Assembly (NCBI GenBank): GCA_028710055.1 | Contig: JAQUSX010000065.1 | Location: 1-5,588, forward strand | DNA from: Clostridia bacterium | GTDB lineage: Bacteria; Bacillota; Clostridia; Christensenellales; CAG-314 | Direction of reading: 5' to 3' | Length of the DNA: 5,588 nt | Part shown: positions 1 to 5,588 of the stretch, piece by piece | Position numbering within the stretch: the stretch's first letter is position 1 | Layout of the letters: every line of letters begins with the position of its first letter | Translations under genes and position numbers: made by a program | The notes under the pieces: generated by a model | Databases searched by the model: none | What the model saw: only the letters and a program-made list of their open reading frames with translations | What the model was told of the DNA's origin: nothing

Positions 1-408
1 AGCAAAATGGACGTATTAAAGCACGTCGTCAAAGTCTTTCAAAAACAGTCGTTTGAGCAGATTTCCGATAATATCGACAGTTTGGATTTGATTTTCCCTT
101 CAGTAGCTATTAAGGGTAAAACGCAAACGTATGTGGATAAACTTTACGAAAGCCCGTTTGTCGCCACCGTAAGCATATACGAAAACCTGTCGCTTATCTC
201 GGTATTGGGCAGACATTTCAAAGATATGCCCGAGATAATAGGAAAAGTTTTTACGGCTTTGGGCGACGAGGAAATCGACATCAAACTTATTGCACACGGA
301 ATCGACGAATTGAGTATTATTGTAGGGATAGACGACGACGATTTTGTAAACAGCATAAACTGTATATACAGCGGACTAAACGGCGAGTTAGCTTCAAAAA
401 TTTTTTAA
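1..408 (+). CDS. lysC: Aspartate kinase, C-terminal ACT-domain fragment (5' end outside window)
   Basis: This is the last 135 residues of an aspartate kinase, which phosphorylates L-aspartate to 4-phospho-L-aspartate, the committed step to lysine, threonine, methionine and diaminopimelate. The frame is open to base 1, so the ATG at position 7 is an internal Met and not a start. Only the regulatory tail is visible. Residues 4-31 resemble the end of a first ACT unit (VLKHVVKVF helix, then a SLDLIF strand). Residues about 62-125 form a second ACT unit, with NLSLISVLGR, a MPEIIGKVFTAL helix, DIKLIAHGIDELSIIVGI and a final helix. That order (strand, P-x-I-x-x-x-x-F helix, 'I..I..G..E.S..' strand) is the known aspartokinase C-terminal pattern. 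The kinase domain cannot be seen. Feedback specificity (lysine, threonine or both) cannot be read from this part. The asd gene 11 nt downstream strongly supports the call and suggests co-transcription. Confidence 0.87.
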   Translation, partial: SKMDVLKHVVKVFQKQSFEQISDNIDSLDLIFPSVAIKGKTQTYVDKLYESPFVATVSIYENLSLISVLGRHFKDMPEIIGKVFTALGDEEIDIKLIAHGIDELSIIVGIDDDDFVNSINCIYSGLNGELASKIF

Positions 409-419
409 AGGAAATCAAA

Positions 420-1424
420 ATGAAAGAAATAAAAATTGGCGTTTTGGGAGCGACGGGAGCGGTCGGCAGAGAAATGGTAAAAGTTTTAGCGGAACGGTCT
501 TTGCCCATATCTGAATTAAGACTGCTCGCTAGCGAAAAAAGCGTCGGAACAAAAATAAATTTTAACGGCAATGCTGTTGCCGTCCAAAAAGCCGACGAAA
601 ACTGTTTTGACGGACTTGACATCGTTTTGGGCGCGGTTTCAAACGAATTGGCAAAGAAATTCGCTCCGTTTATTACAAAAGCTGGCTGCGTGTTTATTGA
701 TAATTCCAGCGCTTTTCGTATGGACGAAAACACGCCCTTAGTCATCCCCGAAATAAACCCAGCGGACGCATATAAACATAACGGCATAATAGCTAATCCG
801 AACTGCTCCACGATTATTACGTTAATGGCTGTAAACAGGTTAAACGCCATTTCCCCAATCCGCTCCATGGTGGTATCGACTTATCAAGCGGTCTCAGGCG
901 CGGGCGCGGGCGGACCAACGGAACTCGACAATCAACTGCAAGCTATTTCTAACGGCAAAAAAATTGAAAACAAAGTTTTTCAACACCAGATTGCTTACAA
1001 CCTGATACCGCATATCGGCAGTTTTTGCGAAAACGGCTACACCACCGAAGAAATGAAAATGCAAAACGAGAGCCGCAAAATTTTGCATCTACCCGACCTT
1101 GTCGTGAGTTGCACTTGCGTAAGAGTACCTATTACGAGAAGCCACTCTATATCCGCGAACGTGGTTTTTGAAAATAAAATCTCGGTGGAAGAAGCGAAGA
1201 CCGCGATAAAAAACGCCGATGGCTGCGTTTTGGCTGACGAACCGCAAAACAACCTGTACCCAATGCCTCTTATCGCCTCCGACCAAAATCTCGTTTACGT
1301 TGGACGCATAAGAAAAGACCTGACCAACGAAAACGGACTGACTTTATTTTGCAGCGGCGACCAAATACGAAAAGGCGCGGCGACAAACGCAGTCCAAATA
1401 GCCGAATTGCTTTTAACTGAATAA
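420..1424 (+). CDS. asd: Aspartate-semialdehyde dehydrogenase
   Basis: This complete 334-residue cytosolic enzyme reduces 4-phospho-L-aspartate with NADPH to L-aspartate 4-semialdehyde (EC 1.2.1.11). The N-terminal Rossmann nucleotide loop is GATGAVG (residues 10-16). The catalytic cysteine is Cys129 in NPNCSTI. Gln156 lies in STYQAVSGAG, and Arg235 and His242 in RVPITRSH. The spacings Cys-27-Gln and Arg-7-His match those of the E. coli enzyme (Cys135/Gln162 and Arg267/His274, from memory of the family). The substrate-phosphate region includes the SSAFRM segment (residues 96-101), and the dimerisation domain lies between about 130 and 310. The length is normal for the bacterial family. The start is supported by an AAAGGAAA ribosome site at 407-414, whose GG is 8 nt from the ATG and which overlaps the lysC stop. 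The gene follows lysC after 11 nt and is followed by a hairpin terminator, so it is likely the last gene of its operon. Confidence 0.97.
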   Translation: MKEIKIGVLGATGAVGREMVKVLAERSLPISELRLLASEKSVGTKINFNGNAVAVQKADENCFDGLDIVLGAVSNELAKKFAPFITKAGCVFIDNSSAFRMDENTPLVIPEINPADAYKHNGIIANPNCSTIITLMAVNRLNAISPIRSMVVSTYQAVSGAGAGGPTELDNQLQAISNGKKIENKVFQHQIAYNLIPHIGSFCENGYTTEEMKMQNESRKILHLPDLVVSCTCVRVPITRSHSISANVVFENKISVEEAKTAIKNADGCVLADEPQNNLYPMPLIASDQNLVYVGRIRKDLTNENGLTLFCSGDQIRKGAATNAVQIAELLLTE

Positions 1425-1479
1425 AGCAAACGTTTAAAATTTTTTCACATTAAGCCTTAGAAAAATTTAAAAAAATTAC

Positions 1480-1516
1480 AAAAGAAAAACCGATAAAAAT
1501 CGGTTTTTTTGCTTTT
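1480..1516 (+). terminator. Rho-independent terminator after asd
   Basis: The stem AAAAACCGAT (1485-1494) pairs perfectly with ATCGGTTTTT (1499-1508) around a 4-nt A loop, and a run of seven T follows the GG (1504-1510). Outer AAAAG (1480-1484) can also pair with CTTTT (1512-1516). It lies about 60 nt after the asd stop and before the next promoter, so it should end the lysC-asd transcript. The core is only five strong pairs (ACCGAT side), so efficiency may be moderate. Confidence 0.85.
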
Positions 1517-1547
1517 AGTCGGGCATGAGCTAATTTTCCCCACTCTA

Positions 1548-1583
1548 TTGACCTGAAAGAATAAATTTGATATACTTTTTGCA
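1548..1583 (+). promoter_or_regulatory. Sigma-70/sigma-A type promoter with extended -10
   Basis: The -35 box TTGACC (1548-1553) is separated by exactly 17 nt from the -10 box TATACT (1571-1576). A TG dinucleotide at 1568-1569 gives an extended -10 (TGaTATACT). Transcription would begin near 1583. It lies just downstream of the asd terminator and about 60 nt upstream of the membrane-protein start, so it most likely drives the membrane protein and both lipoprotein genes. No operator palindrome is obvious around it. The boxes are read directly from sequence; activity is inferred. Confidence 0.75.
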
Positions 1584-1610
1584 TAGAATTATAAGGAGAA
1601 CACATTAAAA

Positions 1611-2120
1611 ATGGTAAAAAGAAAATCTAGCGCAAAATTCAATTATATGTTACTAATCGTATTATTTTTCGCGGTACTTATGATAGTATCATATTTTTTG
1701 AACTTCGTTTCATTTAGAGAAGAAACTATTATAGGCGACAGAGATTCCCATTACAGCGCCTCGAGTATACTTGCGGGCGAGTTTCCCCAAGACAGCGAGG
1801 ACAGTCTTCAAGTATTCGGCAATGTAGCTCTTAGATTAGGCGTTCTTACAGCCCTTGTCGGCGGAGTAGCTTTAATTATATTAATAGCCGTATCGTTTTT
1901 CCTTCCAAAAATCAAAGCTATCGTCAAAATTGAAAAAGTCGTTTCTTTGGTTGTTGCGGTTATCGCTATCGTAGCGCTAATCGGCGCATTAGTTGTCGCA
2001 AACAGAACGGCTGTAAGCTACGGCACAATTTACGATTTTCAACTTGTGCTTGACGTTGGTATATATATGTATGTAGTCAGCAGTATCGGCGTATGCGTAA
2101 GCTCAATGTTTGTAAAATAA
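1611..2120 (+). CDS. Small four-helix membrane protein of unknown function
   Basis: This 169-residue integral membrane protein is not one I recognise. Four hydrophobic segments are visible: about 12-34 (YMLLIVLFFAVLMIV...), 74-98 (GVLTALVGGVALIILIAVSF), 109-131 (VVSLVVAVIAIVALIGALVV) and 146-167 (LVLDVGIYMYVVSSIGVCVS). The N-terminus is basic (MVKRKSSAK), and the short 99-109 loop is basic (PKIKAIVKIEK). By the positive-inside rule both ends face the cytoplasm. An acidic loop of about 38 residues (35-72, with REE, DRD and DSEDS) would face outside. There are no catalytic motifs, cysteine pairs or transporter signatures. The start is supported by AAGGAGA at 1593-1599, 11 nt or more before the ATG, which is slightly long spacing. 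It is the first gene after the promoter at 1548-1576, and the first lipoprotein gene begins 21 nt after its stop. A role in the same envelope process as the lipoproteins is inference only. Confidence 0.85.
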   Translation: MVKRKSSAKFNYMLLIVLFFAVLMIVSYFLNFVSFREETIIGDRDSHYSASSILAGEFPQDSEDSLQVFGNVALRLGVLTALVGGVALIILIAVSFFLPKIKAIVKIEKVVSLVVAVIAIVALIGALVVANRTAVSYGTIYDFQLVLDVGIYMYVVSSIGVCVSSMFVK

Positions 2121-2141
2121 TTTTTTATTAGGAGATAGTAA

Positions 2142-2810
2142 ATGAAAAAAAGAATTGTCACGACCGTTATTGCGGTAATATTTTTACTTGCGACGCTGTT
2201 GACATTCACCGCTTGCAGTCCTTATGAAACGGTTCAAAGCCTTACTCAAAAAATGGAAGAAACCCAAAAATACACGATGGGCATAGTTATGGATATGACT
2301 ATGAGCTATAACGAGCAGGAAGTCCATTGTCTCGCCGACGCAACCTTAAAAACGGACGTCGACAAAATATACGTTTCTTATGAATTCGCTTATGACGAAG
2401 AATATGAAGCGAATATATCTGCGGAATCCTACATATATCTTGACGGTAACACTCACAAACTCATGGTTAGAGAAGATGAATCGGAAGAATGGAGCATTTA
2501 TGAAACATCTAGCTCCGATAACGGACTAGGTGTTTTAGCTAATTACATTACTATAGATTTTAATTGGGATAAATTTACCGAAGATTATTTTGATCAAGAC
2601 GGCAATACGCTCGTTCTCAAAGAAGATAAATACGACGAATTTTTCCCTTCATCAATAGCGGAATATTTGAATTATTTCAAAGTCACAGCTGGGTTTAATC
2701 AATTAAGTATAGAATATTCTATGTCTTATAATCTGTATATTACAACAAATATAGTCGTAACTATGAGTATTACAGATATCGGAACAACCACGGTTACTAT
2801 ACCCGAGTAA
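2142..2810 (+). CDS. Putative lipoprotein A, upstream copy of a tandem paralogous pair
   Basis: This 222-residue predicted lipoprotein is of unknown function. It has a basic n-region (MKKR), a hydrophobic core at 5-21 and a lipobox FTAC ending at Cys25, followed by Ser26. Phe at -3 is a tolerated variant of the usual Leu. It should therefore be exported, lipidated at Cys25 and anchored on the outer face of the membrane. The mature part is rich in Asp, Glu, Tyr and Thr with alternating beta-type patterns. It ends in a strand-rich tail (VVTMSITDIGTTTVTIPE). The opening helix ETVQSLTQKMEETQKYT followed by strands recalls Gram-positive lipoproteins with a LolA/LppX-like half-barrel that may bind hydrophobic ligands. 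That is a weak analogy by eye, not an assignment. AGGAGAT at 2130-2136 lies 7 nt from the ATG (counted from GGAG). Its downstream neighbour is a close paralogue. There is no promoter room upstream, so it is probably co-transcribed with the membrane protein. Confidence 0.9.
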   Translation: MKKRIVTTVIAVIFLLATLLTFTACSPYETVQSLTQKMEETQKYTMGIVMDMTMSYNEQEVHCLADATLKTDVDKIYVSYEFAYDEEYEANISAESYIYLDGNTHKLMVREDESEEWSIYETSSSDNGLGVLANYITIDFNWDKFTEDYFDQDGNTLVLKEDKYDEFFPSSIAEYLNYFKVTAGFNQLSIEYSMSYNLYITTNIVVTMSITDIGTTTVTIPE

Positions 2811-2834
2811 GAAATTTTTTCAGGAGATAAAAAA

Positions 2835-3509
2835 ATGAAAAAAAGAATTGTCACGACCGTTATTGCGGTAATATTTTTACTTGCGACGCTGTTGACATTC
2901 ACCGCATGCAGTCCTTACGAAACGTTTCAAAGCCTTACTCAAAAAATGGAAGAAACTCAAAAATACACGATGAACATAGTTATGGATATTACTCAGGAAG
3001 ATAACGGTCAAGAAATGCATGGTGTCATCAATATAACTTCCGCTACCGACGGCGATAAAATTCATACATTTTATGAAATTAATTCCGATGATGATGTCGA
3101 ATCTAACGCGACCGCGGAATCCTATATGTATCCTGACGGAGACTATCGCGAAATGATGGCAAGGAATTCCGAAACCGATGAATGGACTACATATCTCGTC
3201 CCCAATACTTACGACGGACTGGAAGGTATTAGCAATTATCTTACTACTGATTTTGACTGGAACGATTTTAACGAAGAAAATTTTGACCAAGAAGGCAATA
3301 CGCTTGTTCTCAAAGAGGACAAATACGTCGATTTTTTCCCTTTTTTTGCCGACTATATAGATTATTTCAAAGTTACGACGGGATTTAATCAATTCAGCAT
3401 AGAGTATTCTATGTCGTATGATTTGTATGTAGCCTCTTTTGAAGTGGTAGTAACGATGAGTATTACAGATATCGGAACAACCACGGTTACTATACCCGAA
3501 ATAGATTAA
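2835..3509 (+). CDS. Putative lipoprotein B, downstream copy of the tandem paralogous pair
   Basis: This 224-residue predicted lipoprotein is paralogous to the copy just upstream. The signal peptide is identical, with the lipobox Cys at residue 25. In the first 53 residues only three differ from copy A (31, 47 and 52). The middle (about 54-135) is strongly diverged, while FDQ(D/E)GNTLVLKEDKY, YFKVT-GFNQ-SIEYSMSY and the C-terminal VTMSITDIGTTTVTIPE block are shared. This copy has two extra terminal residues (Ile-Asp), because the copy-A stop is replaced here. The mature chain is very acidic, with runs such as NSDDDVESN and WNDFNEENFDQ. It has no cysteine beyond the lipobox one, whereas copy A has an extra Cys near residue 63. 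AGGAGAT at 2822-2828 is 8 nt from the ATG. It is 24 nt after copy A and is followed by a strong hairpin, so it is the last gene of the unit. The function is unknown. Confidence 0.9.
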   Translation: MKKRIVTTVIAVIFLLATLLTFTACSPYETFQSLTQKMEETQKYTMNIVMDITQEDNGQEMHGVINITSATDGDKIHTFYEINSDDDVESNATAESYMYPDGDYREMMARNSETDEWTTYLVPNTYDGLEGISNYLTTDFDWNDFNEENFDQEGNTLVLKEDKYVDFFPFFADYIDYFKVTTGFNQFSIEYSMSYDLYVASFEVVVTMSITDIGTTTVTIPEID

Positions 3510-3534
3510 AATAAAATCTAAAAACTAACAATAT

Positions 3535-3568
3535 AAAAGACCGTTATTTATCAAACGGTCTTTTTTTT
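3535..3568. terminator. Hairpin terminator between convergent genes, possibly bidirectional
   Basis: The stem GACCGTT (3539-3545) pairs with AACGGTC (3554-3560) around an 8-nt loop. It is extended by AAAA (3535-3538) with TTTT (3561-3564), and the T run continues to 3568. On the plus strand this is a good Rho-independent terminator for the lipoprotein unit. On the minus strand the same hairpin is followed by TTTTATAT, so it could also stop transcripts of the convergent glycosidase gene, whose stop codon is about 30 nt away. The plus-strand role is more certain. Confidence 0.85.
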
Positions 3569-3597
3569 ATTTAAATTTTTGTTATATTAAAACTATT

Positions 3598-5588
3598 TTA
3601 GTTAACTGTGAATTTTATTTCTTTTTCGCCGCCCACACCCTTGACAATGAGTTTGCCCGTGCCTTTTTCGCCCGTGGTGCGCACGTACGTTCCGCCCAAG
3701 CCGCCTTTTAGCGTAATAATCTTGGGTCCTATTATCTCGATACAGCCCGTGCAAGAAAGCTCGACAGCTTCCATAAAATACGGCGCGGTATTGCCGTAAA
3801 AATCCACCGCGCGAAAACGCACGCTCGCAACGTCGTACGTCGCCCCTTCGGTTAATATTTTCGAGTCGACGTCAAAGTCAAGATTAACTCTTGACACGGG
3901 TTTTTTGCATACCGTTTTTACCACTTCGCCGCCGCTTACCGCGTCAAATCGGTAGGTAACCGTTTCCGTTCCCCAGCCTTCGGCGTAGCCCATAAGTAAT
4001 TCCATCAATTTTTTTACGGTTATTTTCTCGCGCGCCGCCACCAAAAGCATACTTACTGCGTACGGAAGCGGAATATGGCTCGCGCCATGTTTTCTGCCGT
4101 AATTTATCATATTTTTCATAGCTTCGGAGCTTATGCGGCTAAAACCTTGTTCTTCGGCTATCGTGTTGCCCAAAAAATCGTCTATTTTTACAGGCGGATG
4201 CGGCAGCTCTCTATATTTTTTAACGTCGGGGAAAAACTCTTTGATAAACTTGTCGTTGCGGTAAAGCCTAACCGAGTCGGCGTTTGTAAAAGCGTAAACT
4301 TCACCGAGATTGGATTTAACGTAATCGCCTCTATCTATAGTCGAGCTTATTTCCAGCACGTTTTCTTTTTTGAAATTCGACGAATATACCGCCGACGCCA
4401 TTTTGCGGTTTCTAAACATATCCATTACGCCGTGATAGCAAATTTTGTCGCCGCTGCCGAAATCTTTGTGCGTATTGTAGTCCGCCATACACCAGCCGAA
4501 ACCGCCCGCTATTTTACGGTCTTTTAAATAACTATTGACTACGTTGGCGTGACGTATCGCGTGTTCGGTGCGGTGCGCTTCGTCGTCAAAAGATTTCGTC
4601 GGAAACATATGTCCGTTAAATTCCGTGACCACAAAAGGAACTTTGCCTTTTACGACGTCTTTCCTTTTTGCGGTGCCTTGGTTTACGCCTTCGTGCGTAA
4701 AATCGTTAAAGGTGTAAACGTCTTCCAGTAAATTGCTAAAACGGGTGTATCTTACTCCGCCAGTTTGTCTGCTGTCGTCAAGCTCGCGCGCTATTCTATT
4801 CGTTTCGAGATACATTTGGTCGCAGTCTTGCGATTCGTTAATCCTTACCCCCCAAAGAATAATCGACGGGTGGTTGCGGTACTGCGTGACCATCTCGGTA
4901 GTATTTACAATTGCTTGTTTTTGCCATTTTTTGTCGCCTATATGCTGCCAGCCTGGTATTTCGGTAAAAACCATCAACCCGATTTTGTCGCATTCGTCAA
5001 CAAAATCCTGCGACTGCGGGTAATGGCTGGTGCGGACGGCGTTAAGTCCCAACTCGTATTTGAGTATCCGCGCGTCCCGTCTTTGCGGACGTTCGGGCAT
5101 AGCGTAACCGACATACGGAAAACTTTGATGACGATTTAACCCGATTATTTTTTGCGGTTTTCCGTTTAGATAAAAGCCGTTAGGCATGAACTTGCAAGTA
5201 CGGAAACCAAAAACCACTTCTTTTGCATCCACAAGATTTTGTTTGTCAAAAAGCTGAAGTGTAAAGACGCAAAGATTCGGCTCGTCAATCGACCAAAGCA
5301 AAGCGTCCGCAACGCCGAAAATATTGATATTTTTTCCGTTCGCATTTTCTTCGCCGCTCAGTAACTCCACGTCGTTTTGAGTAACGGTATATTTTAGCGA
5401 AAGTCTGTCGCTGACTTTAGACAATGTTATGTCGGCGGCAAAATTATAAGGATTTTTTTCCGCAAATCCCCTTACGAAAACGTCTTCTATATTAAAGTTA
5501 TCTTTTGTTTCAAGCCAGACTTCGCGGTAAATACCGCCGTATGTAAGATAATCTATCGTGCCGCCAAACGGGGGAATATTAAGACTTT
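3598..5588 (-). CDS. Glycoside hydrolase family 2 enzyme (beta-galactosidase/beta-glucuronidase type), N-terminus outside window
   Basis: This is a retaining GH2 glycosidase; at least 662 codons are visible. The frame stays open to the right edge. The TTG at 5424 is internal, because the residues encoded at 5425-5586 include IPPFGGTIDYLTYGGIYREV, the hallmark end of the GH2 sugar-binding (jelly-roll) domain. Next come an Ig-like domain (about 5424-5180), then the TIM barrel (about 5170-4375) with IIGLNRHQSFP, LGLNAVRTSHYP and GLMVFTEIPGWQHIG. The predicted acid/base is the Glu of WGVRINES (codon 4834-4836). The predicted nucleophile is the Glu of VVTEFNGHMFPTK (codon 4621-4623). Both are present. 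The C-terminal part holds a further beta domain (NADSVRLYRNDKF), an alpha-helical stretch (about 4150-3970) and a last Ig-like domain (VRFRAVDFYGN... to the end). Exact substrate and location cannot be fixed, because the signal-peptide region is missing. No LPxTG-type anchor is present at the C-terminus. The gene is convergent with the lipoprotein unit. Confidence 0.95.
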   Translation of the reverse strand, partial: SLNIPPFGGTIDYLTYGGIYREVWLETKDNFNIEDVFVRGFAEKNPYNFAADITLSKVSDRLSLKYTVTQNDVELLSGEENANGKNINIFGVADALLWSIDEPNLCVFTLQLFDKQNLVDAKEVVFGFRTCKFMPNGFYLNGKPQKIIGLNRHQSFPYVGYAMPERPQRRDARILKYELGLNAVRTSHYPQSQDFVDECDKIGLMVFTEIPGWQHIGDKKWQKQAIVNTTEMVTQYRNHPSIILWGVRINESQDCDQMYLETNRIARELDDSRQTGGVRYTRFSNLLEDVYTFNDFTHEGVNQGTAKRKDVVKGKVPFVVTEFNGHMFPTKSFDDEAHRTEHAIRHANVVNSYLKDRKIAGGFGWCMADYNTHKDFGSGDKICYHGVMDMFRNRKMASAVYSSNFKKENVLEISSTIDRGDYVKSNLGEVYAFTNADSVRLYRNDKFIKEFFPDVKKYRELPHPPVKIDDFLGNTIAEEQGFSRISSEAMKNMINYGRKHGASHIPLPYAVSMLLVAAREKITVKKLMELLMGYAEGWGTETVTYRFDAVSGGEVVKTVCKKPVSRVNLDFDVDSKILTEGATYDVASVRFRAVDFYGNTAPYFMEAVELSCTGCIEIIGPKIITLKGGLGGTYVRTTGEKGTGKLIVKGVGGEKEIKFTVN

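Larger units (their letters stand above)
2142..3509 (+). repeat. Tandem direct gene duplication with identical ends
   Basis: The two lipoprotein genes form a direct repeat with a period of 693 nt. The first 71 coding bases are identical (2142-2212 and 2835-2905). A run of 44 bases near the 3' ends is also identical (2763-2806 and 3456-3499). Between these, silent third-base changes are frequent even where the protein is conserved. For example, the FDQ-GNTLVLKEDKY block carries Asp, Leu, Glu and Asp codon changes. Alignment needs one single-residue gap in each copy, near FFPSS/FFPFF and near the segment before VVTMS. Recombination between the identical ends could delete one copy and leave a chimaera. 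Confidence 0.88.

Noticed and set aside
7..9. ATG near the left edge as a start of a 133-residue protein
   Set aside because: The frame is open to base 1, and the visible protein starts within an ACT unit of aspartate kinase, so this is an internal methionine.
317..868. 183-codon open frame on the minus strand across the lysC end and asd
   Set aside because: It overlaps two genes with clear catalytic and family motifs, has no supporting ribosome site that I see, and has low-complexity composition typical of an antisense shadow.
1425..1479. A/T-rich spacer after asd as a small gene, riboswitch or attachment site
   Set aside because: I see only A/T-rich sequence with no open frame with a ribosome site, no tRNA-like fold and no repeated border.
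3178..3360. 60-codon plus-strand frame inside lipoprotein B
   Set aside because: It is an out-of-frame overlap of a well-supported gene, with no ribosome site and no counterpart needed to explain the sequence.
2877..3392. Long open frame of 171 codons on the minus strand opposite lipoprotein B
   Set aside because: It lies wholly antisense to a gene with a signal peptide, ribosome site and paralogue. Its product has no recognisable domain, and the frame looks like a by-product of the codon bias of the plus-strand gene.
2142..3509. Tandem repeat as a mobile element or CRISPR-like array
   Set aside because: The repeat units are whole genes with ribosome sites. There are no terminal inverted repeats, transposase or short regularly spaced repeats.
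4075..5139. Several plus-strand open frames (up to 150 codons) within the glycosidase region
   Set aside because: All are antisense to the GH2 gene, whose barrel and both catalytic Glu motifs are intact on the minus strand.

Overview
The window looks like chromosomal DNA from a low-GC, probably uncultured Gram-positive bacterium of the Clostridia/Firmicutes type. This is an inference from A/T-rich spacers, AGGAGA-type ribosome sites, short U-tailed hairpin terminators, lipoproteins with Gram-positive-style signal peptides, and a lysC-asd gene pair. I see no phage, transposon, CRISPR, tRNA or rRNA genes.

Layout, left to right. (1) Positions 1-1424, plus strand: the 3' end of an aspartate kinase gene (ACT-domain tail only), then a complete aspartate-semialdehyde dehydrogenase gene 11 nt downstream. 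These are the first two enzymes of the aspartate pathway to lysine, threonine, methionine and diaminopimelate. The pair ends at a hairpin terminator near 1480-1516. (2) Positions 1548-3509, plus strand: a self-contained transcription unit with a near-consensus extended -10 promoter, a small four-helix membrane protein of unknown function, and two tandem paralogous acidic lipoproteins of unknown function. It ends at a hairpin near 3535-3568. (3) Positions 3598-5588, minus strand: a convergent glycoside hydrolase family 2 gene (beta-galactosidase/beta-glucuronidase type). Its reading frame is open to the right edge, so its N-terminus lies outside the window.

The first and last units are familiar metabolism: amino-acid biosynthesis and glycoside breakdown. 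The middle unit is the part I cannot assign. Its three products all appear destined for the cell envelope and are probably co-transcribed. The two lipoprotein genes are a duplication whose 5' and 3' ends are identical at the nucleotide level while the middles have diverged strongly, which is the most interesting pattern here. I see no convincing evidence for a wholly new system; the membrane protein plus lipoprotein pair is the only candidate.

No gene-free stretch exceeds 300 bases. The longest (1425-1610) holds a terminator and a promoter.
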